64,000 nucleotides of DNA from Cephalotus follicularis. Taxonomy: Eukaryota > Streptophyta > Magnoliopsida > Oxalidales > Cephalotaceae. The number at the start of each line of letters is the position of its first letter. Within the stretch, counting starts at the first letter, position 1. The stretch is taken from the NCBI GenBank assembly GCA_001972305.1, contig BDDD01000919.1:401715-465714 (forward strand), written 5' to 3'. This document shows, piece after piece, positions 1 through 12,009 of this stretch. The notes beneath the pieces were generated by a model. That model was not told the origin of the DNA. It saw nothing but the letters and a program-made list of their open reading frames with translations, and ran no database searches. A program made the translations under genes and the position numbers.

Positions 1-2611
1 AAAGGTTTTATCAGACCGAGTGTTTCTCCATAGGGAGCACCTGTCTTATTTGTTAAAAAGAAGGATAGATCGTTGCGAATGTGCATTGATTATCGGCAGC
101 TCAATAAGGTTTTTGTCAAGAACATGTACCCACTACTGCACATTGACGAATTGTTCAATCAATTAAGACGATCGCCAGTATTCTCCAAATTGGATTTAAG
201 ATCAGGGTATCATTAACTCAGAGTTAGAGCGGAAGACATTTCGAAGACAACTTTTAGGTCACGGTATGGACATTATGAGTTTGTGGTGATGCCGTTTGGG
301 GTGACTAATGCCCTTGCCGCATTCATGAGTTTGATGAATCGGGTATTTGATCCATATCTTGACCAATTCATTGTGGTCTTTATTGACGATATACTGGTGT
401 ATTCCAAATCTATGGAGGAACATAGAGGGCATTTGCACTTGGCTTTGCAGGTTTTGAGAGAGCACCGATTGTATGCCAAGTTTAACAAATGTGAATTTTG
501 GTTGTCATATGTGGTTTTTCTTGGTCACATTATTTTCTAGTGCCAATTTGTCGGTAGATCCAACCAAGATAGAAGCAATGAAGGGCTGAAAAGGACCGGC
601 GAATGTGATAAAAGTCCAGAGTTTTTTAGGCTTGGCGGGGTATTACCGCCGTTTTGTGGAGGGATTTTCGCGGATTGCCACACCTTTAACCTGATTGACG
701 CATAAACAGACAGTGTTTGTACAGGATGATGATTGTGAACGAAGTTTCCAAGAGTTGAAGCACCGTTTGATTTCTGCGCCGATTTCGGCCTCGCCAGAAG
801 GCAATGAAGGCTTTATTGTATATAGTGATTCATCAGGAAGTGGCTTGGGATGTGTTCTGATGCAGAATGGAAAGGTGATCGCGTATGCCTCAAGGAAGTT
901 GAAGCCTCATGAGGAGAATTATCCAACTCATGATCTCGAGTTGGCAGCGATAGTCTTTGCACTACGTAAATGGAGGCACTACTTGTATGGCACGAAGTTT
1001 GATGTGTATACCGATCACAAAAGTTTGAAGCACCTGTTCTCTCAGAAAGACTTGAATATGAGGCAACAAAGATGGATGGAATTGCTTAATGATAATAATT
1101 GTGAGATACAGTACCATCCAGGCAAAGCTAATGTGGTTGCAGACGCTTTAAGTCACCGATTAGCTTGCTTAACCATATCTCAGATTCAGGCGCGTCCATG
1201 GTTGTTGGACTGGATTAGAGAAGCCCAAGGTATGGATGGAAGCTTGCTTAAGATGGCATTGGATGGTCAAGGAGGATTGAAACCTGAATTCTCCATTCAG
1301 GGTGATGGATTGATTAGATATCAGGGCAGAGTTTGTGTTCCCAACAATAAAGAATTGAAGGATGAACTTTTGTCACAGGCCCATCACTCTAGTTTCTCAA
1401 TACATTCGGGGAGTACCAAGATGTACCGAGACTTGAAGCTCAACTACAGGTGGAGTAACATGAAAAGGGAGATAGTAGAATATGTTGCTTCTTGTCTGAC
1501 ATGTCAGTAAATCAAGGCAGAACACCAGAGACCAGTTGGATTGCTTCAACTGCTGCCTGTGGCACAGTGAAAATGGGAACACATAACAATGGATTTTGTA
1601 ACTAGGTTACCAAAGACAAGGACTAACAGTGATGCCATATGGGTCATCGTTGATCGCCTTACTAAATCTGCTCATTTTCTGACGATTAAAATCACTTATT
1701 CTCTTGAACGGTTAACGAAATTGTATGTTGCAGAGATTGTCAAACTCCACGGTGTACCAGTTAGTTTGGTGACCGACAGGGACCCCCGGTTCACATCGTG
1801 GTTTTGGAAGAAACTGCAAGCAGCTTTTGGTACCCAGTTGAGTTTCAGCATAACTTTTCATCCCTAGATTGGTTGTCAGTATGAGAGGACTATCCAGACC
1901 TTGGAGGACATGCTTCGGGCATGCGTGATGGATTGGGGTGGCAGTTGGGATGAACACCTGTCATTAGTAGAGTTCTCATACAACAACAGTTACCATTCAA
2001 GCATCAGAATGGCACCATTCGAGGATCTCTATGGACGAAAATGTAGAACCCCAATTTTTTGGTTTGAAATTGGTGAACAGAGTCTATTGGGACCAAAGCT
2101 GGTGCAAGAGACAACGGAGAAGGCCAAAATCATTAGAGAAAGGCTTCTGACAACCCAAAGTAGACAAAAGAGTTATGCTGATCTTCGCATGTGAGAGTTA
2201 GAGTTCGTCGTGGGAGATCATGTGTTCCTTAAGGTCTTACCGACCAAAGGAATCATGAGGTTCGGCAAGAAGGAGAAATTAGCCCCTTGATTCATAGGAC
2301 CTTTCGAGATCCTTAAGAGAGTAGGTGCAGTTGCCTATAGACTTGCCTTACCGCCCAGTTTATCGGATGCGCATAATGTCTTTCATGTCTTAATGCTAAA
2401 GAAGTACCATCCAAATCCTTCTCACGTGCTACAGTATAAGCCATTGGAGTTGAGGACGGACATGAGTTATGAAAAGGGACTTATCCAGATCCTTGACTGC
2501 CGAATTAAACAGTTAAGAAGCAAGGCTATTCCATTGGTAAAAGTGTTATGGCAGTATCATGGACTTGAAGAAGCCACATGGGAGCGTGAGCAAGAAATGA
2601 AAGCATTGTAA
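1..2611 (+). pseudogene. pol: Gypsy pol remnant: RT, RNase H, integrase, chromodomain
   Basis: RT occupies about 1-540 with the catalytic FIDD at about 379-390, in a different frame from what follows. RNase H starts near 800 ([10 protein letters not shown]) and includes the [10 protein letters not shown] motif. The integrase zinc-binding HHCC region ends at CLTCQ near 1508. The integrase core starts at 1589 with MDFVTRLP and includes VTDRDPRF. A chromodomain-like end (VLWQYHGLEEATWERE) finishes at the stop at 2611. From RNase H onward the frame is constant but carries stops near 1508, 1865, 2192 and 2287; RT also has stops near 33 and 214. Several stops are one C-to-T or G-to-A step from the expected Trp, Gln or Arg codon, as expected of an old methylated copy. 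It is not functional. Confidence 0.93.
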
Positions 2612-2653
2612 CCTCACTTGTTCTAACCTTAGAGAATCTCGGGACGAGATTTC

Positions 2654-2669
2654 TTTAAGGAGGGGAGGA
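2654..2669 (+). promoter_or_regulatory. Polypurine tract of the gypsy element
   Basis: A purine run (tttaaggaggggagga) lies directly before the LTR start. It is the expected primer site for plus-strand DNA synthesis and fixes the LTR boundary. Confidence 0.8.
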
Positions 2670-3379
2670 TCTAAGCCCTAGATTTTGTATAAATTATTTT
2701 TGTATTAAAAGATATTATATAATATTGGATAATGGCAAGTTGGGCTTGAGAATTGCCTTCTCTTTCTTGAGTCGAATTTGGACCATGGAAGAAATAGGGA
2801 TGTTGGGCCGGCCATTGTGAGTAAGGCGGTGTGAGCTGTGTTTCTAGAGTCTTCTGCCAATAAAAGAGATATTTATGGTAAAGTGGGACCGTGAGTGGCA
2901 TAATTCCAAAAAAGACAAAGGAAACACCTTTGTCTAGAGAGTTCGATACTCTCTTTGCTCTCAATTTATCTTCTTGTCTCCGAATCTAGAGGGAGACAGT
3001 GAGAGAGAAAATTTTAGAGAGAAAGCTCGGAGTGGAGCAAAGAAAGGATCGAATCGAGAATCCAGCAGTAAGTTCTTCCGAAGTCATAGCTGGACATCTA
3101 TTGAGGTAAGTTCTACTTATCTGCCTTGAGCTTATATATATACTGTTGTGAATGATAGCTATTGTGAACTGATGGATTGTATTGTCATGAATTGATGTGT
3201 TACACTGCTATAAATTGTTAGATATGGGTTAGAAGTATGGACTGAGGATTTATTAAGTTGTTGGAGTTAGAACCGACCATTGGAGCTTAAGACTCCCTTG
3301 GATCGAGCGATAGGTTGCCCGAATTGGACTTGAATTGTAGATGAGCTGTTTAACAACCATAGATTATCGTTTTGCTAAG

Positions 3380-3720
3380 TCCTTAGATCGTTGACGCCTC
3401 CAATTAGAGCGTTGGTGCTTTACTAGAGGCGTACCTCGGTACTAGAGGCATACCTCGTACTCGAAGGTAATACCTCAGTACTAGAAGGCAGACCTCGTAC
3501 ATGAGGGCAATTGTATTGTTACATCTTGTACCAGGGACCAGACCTCGGAGGAAGAGGTCAGTGCACCACAAGATTGCAGAGCAGACTTGTCCATGAGGCT
3601 GTAGAGAAGACTTACGCTACAAGGCTGCAGAGCAGACCTGCGCCTAGGTCGCAGAGAAAAGCAGACCAAAGCTAATAGCGTTAAATAGCAGAGTAGAGCA
3701 GACCTACGTTAATGGCTTAA
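3380..3720 (+). repeat. Minisatellite in LTR, ACCTCG-type units
   Basis: Imperfect units built around TAGAGGC(A)TACCTCG, then CAGACCTCGGAGG and GCAGAGCAGACCT, are repeated in tandem. Related CAGACCTCGGAGG units form the larger array at 12605-13050 in the solo LTR, so this is a variable internal array of one LTR family. Confidence 0.75.
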
Positions 3721-3765
3721 GTACTAATCTTTTAAGGGAATTGTATAGTTAGGAACCCTATGGGT

Positions 3766-3945
3766 CACCACAATTGAGATCACCCACAACTGAGATCACC
3801 GTATAGGTCACCACCGATAGAAATGACTGAAAAGGTCACCACCAATGGAGATGATCGAAAAGGTCACCACTGATTGAGATGATCGTAAATGTCACCTAAT
3901 GAGATGACCGCAAAAGTCACCAACCGAGATGACCGTGAGGGCTAT
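3766..3945 (+). repeat. Minisatellite in LTR, GGTCACCACC / GAGATGACCG units
   Basis: About seven imperfect units of 20-30 bases alternate GTCACC and GAGATGACCG-like words. The unit is distinct from the array immediately upstream. Confidence 0.75.
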
Positions 3946-3956
3946 TGATTGTGTAT

Positions 3957-4001
3957 GGATGTGTGTGTGTGTATGTGTATGTGTGTGTGTGTGTGTGTGT
4001 A
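3957..4001 (+). repeat. (TG)n microsatellite
   Basis: A nearly pure TG run with a few TA interruptions, inside the LTR. Confidence 0.9.
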
Positions 4002-4852
4002 TATATAAATATTGATTGTAAATGGATATATGTATATATGGTTATTGATTGTAATTGTAACCACGAGATCGTTGTCCTAAGAGATTAGCGTTATGGAAGG
4101 TCTGACCAGGTGAATATTCACCTTCTCTACTCTACTTATGAAGGTCACCCTAGTCTGCCAATAGGGTATTGTTTCTGTGTAGGACACCAAGAGTGCCTAG
4201 TCTGCTCTACCTCGGCAAGGAAGGCTAAGGAGAGTTTATATGTATCCTAGAATGACATTGATCATTATGGAAGATTCAGTGATCTGCCACCTCGGCAGAG
4301 GAGGCCGAGGAGGGCTCATATGTGCCCGAGATGATTTTGGTATGATATGGATGCTGAATGATGATGGAATCATATTGTTATGGTTATGGAATATTGTGGA
4401 TAATGACTCTGCGTTTATATGAATGGTTACGTTGTGCATCTCGCATGTCATGCATTCTCATGTTCTGCATATAGTAGTTCCTACACAATCATGGGTTACT
4501 GACCCATTCTCTGAATGGGTCAGGTTCAGGTGATGCAGCGTAATGACCAGATGGGAGAAATTGCAGAGCAGAGCTTCGTCAGCTGAGCAGTTCTGTACAG
4601 TCCACCTTGTATAATGGAAAGGGATGTTGTAATTATTATATTTGACTTGCTGGCTTGTGGCAAAGCTTGAATAAGACATTATTGTATACATTTGGGTTTA
4701 TCCACGCAAGTTATATAATTGTTAATTCCGCGTGCATGATTCTGATTTAAAGTTTTAAATTTATTACATATTTTGGATGATGGAAATGGATTGTATGGAT
4801 GGCATGACATGTGTCGGACCATGGGGTCCTTATCATGGTTCGGGGCATGACA

Positions 4853-5695
4853 ACCGTGGCCTAGGGTTTGGACCATGTCAACCATAGGTAAATCCACGAT
4901 AACTATAAATCTACGAACACGCTGAGACTATTGGAAGACCTCCCCGGAAAACCCTTTTCCAGTCTACCAGTGCTTGATCAGGACTATAAGTCTACAACGG
5001 TCACAGATGTTATAGAGCCTGTCACCCTCAATACGGATGTGAAGATCCCCTGTTGCGCACTCGCCCATACATCTTAATGCAGCTCCCACAAGGCCCAAAG
5101 ACAAACCTTTTGCCAACTCATGGCTAGAGCTGTGGAAGGTAGAAATCAAAGCCAGACGGTTACTACACAACGCATGCCAGCCGCTCATGTCTAAGGAAAC
5201 TATACAGGTCACGTATGGCCTACCAGTCACAATTGACTATACACTACCGAGACTATAGGAATCCTATTGACAAAGGTATTGACTCTCCAAATAGGTTTCC
5301 TATGGTGGGTTGGTTCAGTGTCATGCGTTCTAGCACGCACCCCGCATTAGCTTTAGGGTAAACTCAAATGGCAATGAGATAATCCATCCTCCACTGAACC
5401 CGAGAGCAAGCATAATATGGAAAGTTTGTCCAGTTCATCAATTGCCCTAAGAAAGTGATCCTATGACTTAGAACATTTTGTTATAAGGGAGTAAGGATCT
5501 CATTCTCATAACCTCCCAGGCACAAGATCCAACCCCTCGAACGACAGGGCACTATATGTGTATTCAGTTAATATAGTGATTAACTGATCCATGTCTATGG
5601 TTTGGGATATCTACATATAGCAGATGCCAATACTACTGTAATATACACAATAAAACATGAATGGAACTAAGAATGTATAGACTTAAGAGTGTGTC
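4853..5695. other. Unassigned repeat-like DNA, no gene seen
   Basis: The stretch between the first LTR and the MULE fragment has no open frame with a recognisable domain. The only reading frame of note (4964-5230, minus strand) resembles nothing I know and has no convincing start. The sequence looks like untranslated or LTR-type DNA of another element, but I cannot name it. Confidence 0.5.
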
Positions 5696-5699
5696 ATAT

Positions 5700-5932
5700 G
5701 TAAAATACATACGATGTAGCTACCTCGTGGCTTACAGGGACACCCTTATCTAACTGGCCAAACACTATGAGGACAAAATTAGGATTCAACCCACTTGGAA
5801 GCTAAGTGCATTTAAAAGCACCATACTTAGTGACTTTAACACTAAAGTGTCTCGGAGCACATGCTATATGATAAGAAAAAGAGCAAATGATGAGATTGAA
5901 GAGTCATATGAAGAGCAGTTCTTGAGATTGAG
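5700..5932 (+). pseudogene. MULE transposase, upstream fragment left of the solo LTR
   Basis: From about 5770 the frame reads AKHYEDKIRIQPTWKL, then a segment ending SYEEQFLRL at the insertion point, which is typical of the region before the catalytic core of MuDR/MULE transposases. The reading continues in frame at 14518 (RDYGKEIIRSNPG) once the solo LTR and one copy of its TTGAG duplication are subtracted. A short block rich in stops at 5700-5765 may hold the preceding residues. This fragment and the one at 14513-16485 are therefore one transposase gene. Confidence 0.8.
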
Positions 5933-6323
5933 TGTAAGCCCTGGATTTTAAATGTACAGAATTGTGTGTATCTTGCTTGTATTTATAGGGTATTGTACGG
6001 TATTGTTTGTACGGATGGCATGGATTGTATATGATATATATTATTTTCTACTTTATGATTGTTTATTGGTAGTAGGGGTTCAATAGAACCTAAAGCGTAG
6101 CTTTGAGATTTTTGTCCAAAAGAAGTCTATATATAGATCGGTTACCTCTTTCCATTCTCATTTTTCTTTTCTCATCTCCTATTCTAGAGAGAGTGAATTA
6201 GAGAGAGGAAGTGGGTGGAATCGAACAAGGAAGCAGTCGTTGGGATCATGGTGAAGTGTGGAACTTGAAGGAAGGATCGAATCAAGGTTCCAACAGCAAA
6301 TCCTCCCAGATCTGCATGTCGAC

Positions 6324-7325
6324 TGTTGACGTTTTAGTCTCAATCATAGTTTTGATGATAACATATTTGCTTTTAACAAGTTTATTTTATGTGCAAGATA
6401 CTTGATATATCAAAAAGACATTTTACATAAAAGACATCGACGCCATTGAAGGAAGACATCGATGCATTTAATGAACCAGGAGTTACAGGTGGTTATTCAT
6501 GAAAGACATCGATCCTTTTATCCAAAGGCATCGACGTCCTTAGCACCTAAAGTTACAGGTCATATTTCGCCAAAGACATCAATCCCTTTCAGAAAAGACA
6601 TCGACGTCTTTATCCCAGAAAGTTACAGGCAATTTTCATTCAAAGACATCGATCTATTTCAGAGAAGACATCGAATGTTTAACTCAAAGACATCGATCCC
6701 TTTACAAAGACATCGATGCGTTTATGCCAAAAAGTTACAGGTCATTTTTGAAGAAAATCATCGATCCATTTCTATGAAGACATCGAAGTCTAATCAAAAG
6801 ACATTGATCCCTTTACAAAGACATCGATGTGTTGCTCATAACTTTTGTGTTTCCAGAAAGGACATCGACGCCTATGAAAGACATTGATGTGTTGCTCATA
6901 TCTTCCAAGACTGGCGACAACTCCAGAAAAGTCATCAACGCCATTTATAGACATCGACGTCTTTCAACAACAATTACGCCCTGGATGCTCGCAACGGCTA
7001 GTTAATTGGTAAAGGCATCGACGCTTATCAAAGACATCGATGTCTTTGCTCCAACGGCTACATAACAGTGTTTACAACAAATCATCAGTTTTCAATTCAA
7101 AATCTCCATGATTTAAGCAACGGATACATGGATTGTTTGGCTATATAAATGAGGGTCCAAGGCTTCAGAAAAAATCAAGAAACAAAGAACACAAGCAATC
7201 AAGCAAAGTTTCAAAGTGCTCTTAGCTTCAAAGTTTTATTTTTTCTGAAGTTTCTTTCTGTAATTCTCTCTTGTTCTTTACTGTAAGCCAAACCTACTGA
7301 GAGGTTACATGGAACAAATCAGGTA
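6324..7325 (+). repeat. 5' LTR of the nested copia element, right end deleted
   Basis: The first 195 bases match the 3' LTR at 12010 almost exactly. The body holds the GACATCGA motif array (6424-7050), a TATA box (TATATAAA near 7142) and a leader rich in AAG/CAA. The LTR terminus seen at 12214-12251 is missing here, and gag sequence follows almost at once, so a deletion removed the LTR end and the PBS. Confidence 0.85.
6424..7050 (+). repeat. Array of about twenty GACATCGA(T/C) motifs in the LTR
   Basis: Words of the form (A)AGACATCGATCC, GACATCGACG(C/T)C and GACATCGATG recur about every 15-45 bases, with variable spacers such as AGTTACAGG. CATCGATG is an eight-base palindrome. The array ends about 90 bases before a TATA box. 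A long open frame (6462-6887) across it is only the translation of the repeats. Confidence 0.85.
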
Positions 7326-7340
7326 AAAGACGCTAAAATA

Positions 7341-8597
7341 AATATGCTAGTTAGAGAATATGAAATGTTCTCAATGAAAGAAAATGAAAATATTTCTAGT
7401 ATATTTGTTCGCTTTACAAATATTATAAACTCACTGCAATCTTTAAATAAGTGCTAGACTAACAGTGAGATGGTAAGAAAGATAATCAGGTGTCTACCAA
7501 AGAGTTGGATGCCTAAAGTCACTGCCATAGAGGAAACAAAGGACCTTAACACACTGCCACTTGAAGAACTTCTTGGATCACTCATGACACACAAAATGAC
7601 GATAAAAAATCATGATGATGAAGAACAAGACAAGAAGAAAAAGAAAGTCATAGCTTTCAAATTCTCTATAGTAGATTCAAGCGAAGAAGAGAGTGATGAT
7701 GAGATGGAATTAATAACAAGGAGATTCAAAAAATTCTTAGCAAAGAAGAAGTTTTGTAGCAAAAACCTCAAGAAGTCAACTCCTTCAAAATCTGAGATGA
7801 AGAAAGAAGAGATCATATGCTTCGAATGCAACAAATCCGGACACTACAAAAGTGAATGTCCGAGATTAAAGAAAGCCAAGGAAACAATCAAAAAGAAGAG
7901 AGCAATGCTAACTACATGGTCGGGCAGTGATGAATCCAGCTCTGAAGAAGAGGAGAACCAAGAAGTAGCATAATTGGCGTTGATGGCAATCGATGATCTC
8001 TATGAAGACGAAGATGAAAACGAGGTAAGTGAACTTCTTGAACTACTTGAACAGTTTAGTCTAGAAAATGCATCACTCAAAAAGACAATAAAAGCTGTCA
8101 ATAAAGAGAATGTTAGTCTAAAACATGAGATAGAATGCTTATCAAACAAGTCTTTAGATGATAAGATTATATCTCTTGAAAAAGAAAACGAAACACTTAA
8201 ATTAGAAGTTGATGCTCTTAAGAAAACTTTTTCAAAGTTTTCAAACAGTAGTGAAAAACTTGACAAACTTTTAGGTCTTCAAAGATGTGTTTTCAATAAA
8301 GTTGGCCCAGGTTATGATGAGATGAACAACGTTAAGCATTTTCAAAAATATATTGAAAAGAAAGATATTAAAAAGACCCCATCTAGTATAACTTGTAACT
8401 ATTGCAATAAAAATGGTCACACTACACACAACTGTTATCACAGCAAAAATGACATATGTAAGAGGAATAAATTTAAACAAAACATGTTCTATAGAAATCA
8501 AATGTTTAAGATAAGAACTATATGGGTTCCAAAAGGAACGTTTATCACTAACCCCCCTGGACCCAAAGCAACTTGGGTACCAAAGTCTTCAACTTAA
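7341..8597 (+). pseudogene. gag: Copia gag remnant (two CCHC knuckles, coiled coil)
   Basis: The frame starts within the gag core (VREYEMFSMKENENIS), is interrupted by stops at about 7454 and 7971, and continues in the same frame to 8597. It shows LPLEELLGSLMTH, a first zinc knuckle CFECNKSGHYKSEC near 7820, an acidic serine-rich tail, a Leu/Lys/Glu-rich probable coiled coil (about 8000-8260), and a second knuckle CNYCNKNGHTTHNC near 8395. The layout matches the gag of element B (45138-46812), so the two elements are related. The N-terminus is deleted. Confidence 0.88.
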
Positions 8598-11500
8598 ACT
8601 CATTTGTTTTGTAGATGTGCCTAAAGACATCATCAAAAAGGAATCGTTGGTACCTTGATAGCGGATGTTCCAAACACATGACGGGTAACAAAAGTCTTTT
8701 TTGTAACCTGGGAACCAAAAGACGGAGGAAACGTAACCTTTGGAGATAATGCAAAAGGACAAATCATTGGAACCGGATCCGTAGGTAACGAAAATATTAC
8801 TATACTAATGTATTGCATGTTAAAGGACTCAAACACAATCTCTTGAGCATAAGTCAATTATGTGACAAGAATTGTAGAGTTATTTTTGAAAATCTACATG
8901 TAGAGTCGTTGACAAAAACAATAATACCACTAAGTTTATAGGAAAAATAGAAGGCAATGTTTATGTAATAGACATAGATGATCTTCAAAATCAAAACGTT
9001 AAATGCCTAGTTTCATTAAACGAAGATAGTTGGATGTGGCATAGAAGGCTTGGACATATTAGTATGAGAACAATTTCAAAGATTTTAAAACATGACTTAG
9101 TTAAAGGTCTTCCCAAATTAAATTTTCAAAAAGATAAGGTTTGTGACGCTTGTCAACAAGGAAAACAAACTAGAACAAGTTTTAAGTCTATTAACATTGT
9201 CTCAACTACTAGGCCACTCGAACTACTTCATATGGATCTTTTTGGACCTATAAACATAAGAAGCTTAGGTGGTAAGTCTTATCCTTATGTTATTGTTGAT
9301 GACTACACTAGGTACACATGGGTTTTCTTTTTAGCACATAAAAGTGAAGTTTTTACATTCTTTACGAATTTTTGTAAACAAGTTCAAAAAGAAAAAGGAC
9401 TTCCTATTTTGAAAGTAAGAAGCGATCATGGTAAAGAGTTCGAAAATCACATTTTTGATAACTTTTGTATAGAAAATGGTTTTAAACATGAATTTTCAAC
9501 TCCTAGAACTCCTCAACAAAATGGTGTTGTTGAGAGGAGAAATAGAACCTTAGAAGAAATGACTAGAACCATGCTTTGCGAAAATAACCTTCCAAAATAT
9601 TTTTGGGCCGAAGCCACAAACACTGCATGTTACATTTTAAATAGAATATCAATAAGGTCAATTCTCAAAAAGACTTCATACGAGTTATGGAGAGAGAGAA
9701 AGCCTAACATCAGTCACTTCTGTGCCTTCGGATGTAAGTGTTTCATTCACAACAACGGAAAGAATCAACTTGGTAAGTTCGACTCAAAAGCGGATGAAGG
9801 TATATTTCTTGGATACTCTCTTACTAGTAGAGCTTATAGATGTTTTAATAAATGTACTTTGCTAGTCGAAGAGTCTATGCATATTGTCTTTGATGAGTCT
9901 ATTGATGTAAGTACATGTATGCAAGATGACATAGAATTTCATGAACCTTCTGAGAACGTTGATGTAGAATCTAAGAATAGCTACCAACAAGATCTTATAG
10001 AAAAGACCTCTAAAGTAGTTAAAGATCACCCACATGAATCCATAATTGGTAATATTCAACATGGTGTTATGACCAGGTCTAATGCTAATACTTGTAACTA
10101 TGTTACTTTTCTTTCTCACTTTGAGCCTAAGAACTTTGTAGAAGCTGAAAAAGATGAAAACTGTATAATAGCTATGCAAGAGGAGTTAAACCAGTTTGAA
10201 CGTAATAAGGTTTGGTTTCTAGTGCCTCGACCTAAGGATCATTCCGTGATAGGGACTAAATGGATCTTTAGAAATAAGTTGGATAATCAAAGAGTAATAG
10301 TTAGAAATAAAGCTAGACTAGTAGCTCAAGGTTATTCACAAGAAGAAGGTATAGATTATGATGAAACATATGCACCTGTTGCTAGATTAGAATCTATACA
10401 TTTGTTACTTGCATTTGCTTGTTTTAAAGATTTTAAATTATATCAAATGGATGTAAAAAGTGCCTTTTTGAATGGTCTTATAAAAGAAGAAGTATATGTG
10501 GAACAACCTCAACAAGGCTTTGTATGGTCTCAAACAAGCTCCTCGAGCTTGGTATGAGAGGTTAACTAATTTTTTGGTTGAAAATGATTTTAAACGTGAA
10601 AATGTTGATATAACACTTTTTACAAAATCAAAAGAAAATGATTTACAAGTAGTACAAATCTATGTTGATGATATTATTATCGGATCAACTAACGAATCTT
10701 TGTGCAAAGAGTTTTCTAACATTATGAAGTCAGAATTTGAAATGAGCATGATGGGAGAACTCAACTTCTTCCTTGGACTTCAAGTTAAGCAAACCAAAGA
10801 TGGAATCTTCATCAACCAAGCTAAGTATGTAAAGGAAATACTCAAAAAGTTTGGAATGGATAACTCAAAAACAAGTAAGACTCCTATAAGCACTTCTACA
10901 AACCTTGACAAGGACGAACAAGGTAAAACTGTTGATCAAAAGCTTTATAGAAGCATGATAGGTTCATTATTATATTTAACTGCTAGTAGACCCAATATTT
11001 TGTTTAGTGTTTGTTTGTGTGCACGTTTTCAATCAAACCCTAAAGAATCACACTTGTTTGCGGTTAAACGTATTCTGAAATACCTTGCATATACACCTAC
11101 TCTAGGTTTATGGTATTCTCGAGACTATAGTTTTGACCTACACTTATACTCGGATGCTGACTTTGGTGGTTATAAGGTTGATCGCAAGAGTACTAGTGGC
11201 TCATGCCAATACCTAGGGAGTATGCTTGTATCGTGGTTTAGTAAAAAGCAAAATTCTGTTGCTCTTTCTACCACCGAGGCAGAATATATTGCTATAGGTA
11301 GTTGCTCTGCACAGATTTTATGGCAAAAACAACAGTTGGTAGATTATGGTGTTTTTGTGAAACATGTACCTATAAAATGTGATAACACTAGTAGCATTTG
11401 TCTTGCTAAAAACCCTGTTCATCATTCGAAGACAAAACACATTGACATTAGGTATAACTTTTTAAGAGAACATGTTGAAAATGGAGATATTGAATTAGAA

Positions 11501-11605
11501 TATGTCTCTACGGATAAACAAATAGCTGACATTTTTACCAAACCTTTAGATGAAAATACCTTTTCTAAGTTTAGAAGAGAATTAGGTTTATGTGAGTTTG
11601 AATGA
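8598..11605 (+). pseudogene. pol: Copia pol remnant: protease, integrase, RT, RNase H
   Basis: Protease motif DSGCSKHMTG lies near 8657. Integrase starts near 9034 with [15 protein letters not shown] (HHCC), [16 protein letters not shown] and [11 protein letters not shown] for the catalytic DDE. RT begins near 10180 with the active site YVDDIIIGS near 10660. RNase H shows YSDADFGG and STTEAEYIA. The region before 9034 is frame-broken. Near 10510 a deletion with frameshift joins VEQP to [14 protein letters not shown], removing roughly fifteen residues. Both long parts are otherwise open, so the copy decayed relatively late. Confidence 0.93.
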
Positions 11606-11816
11606 ATGTTTATTTGTTTTCAATTGAATATGTGTTTGATTGTTTGTTCGTTTGAATTTGATTGTTTGTATTGTTTTTTTTTTTTTTTTGAAAACTAATG
11701 TTTATGTATGACATTCTGAGTTTGTTATACTTTGAATATTTTTTTGTTATTATGATGTTTTTGAATCTTGATGGTATATTGTTCTTATGATATCATGTGT
11801 CACATCCCTCTATTCT

Positions 11817-12009
11817 TAAGGGGGAGCTTACTTTTGCCTTTGTCTTTTTTATGCTATCCAAAAAGGGGGAGATAGCTTTAAAAATGAAAATTTTGCAGAT
11901 TTAGTAAGTTTTCTTATTTGCAGTTTTTCTTATTTGTTACTTTCAACACATATCATTCTTTTTTAATCTTTTATGCGCAAATTTTTCTCATCATCAAAAA
12001 TGGGGAGAT
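11817..12009 (+). promoter_or_regulatory. Three polypurine tracts before the 3' LTR
   Basis: Purine runs lie at 11817-11826 (TTAAGGGGGAG), 11860-11872 (AAAAAGGGGGAGA) and 11995-12009 (AAAAATGGGGAGAT). Only the last abuts the LTR. Element B shows the same multiplicity. Confidence 0.75.

Larger units (their letters stand above)
1..4852 (+). mobile_element. Ty3/gypsy chromovirus, 3' portion (pol plus 3' LTR)
   Basis: The window opens inside reverse transcriptase of a gypsy-type element and runs through RNase H, integrase and a chromodomain to a polypurine tract (2654-2669) and a long 3' LTR (2670-4852). The domain order RT-RNaseH-INT-chromodomain is that of Ty3/gypsy chromoviruses; the Tekay/Del-like assignment is an inference from the long LTR and the type of C-terminus. 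The 5' half lies outside the window, so the target-site duplication cannot be checked. Coding parts are broken, so the copy cannot encode its own mobility. Confidence 0.93.
2670..4852 (+). repeat. 3' LTR of the gypsy element (about 2.2 kb)
   Basis: The start TCTAAGCCCT aligns with TGTAAGCCCT of the solo LTR at 5933, and the end TTCGGGGCATGACA aligns with TTCGGGGTGTGACA at 14512. The terminal TG has become TC. The two LTRs share a family-level layout: a promoter-like first part, an AGAGAG stretch followed by a GAATC..AATCCAGCAG block, internal minisatellites, and a conserved last 400 bases containing GGGTTTATC. I see no gene inside. Confidence 0.85.

Noticed and set aside
4964-5230. An 88-codon minus-strand frame between the first LTR and the MULE
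   Set aside because: No ATG start, no recognisable domain, and a repeat-like setting.
6462-6887. A 141-codon open frame in the copia LTR
   Set aside because: It only translates the GACATCGA array and has no domain. It lies upstream of the TATA box.
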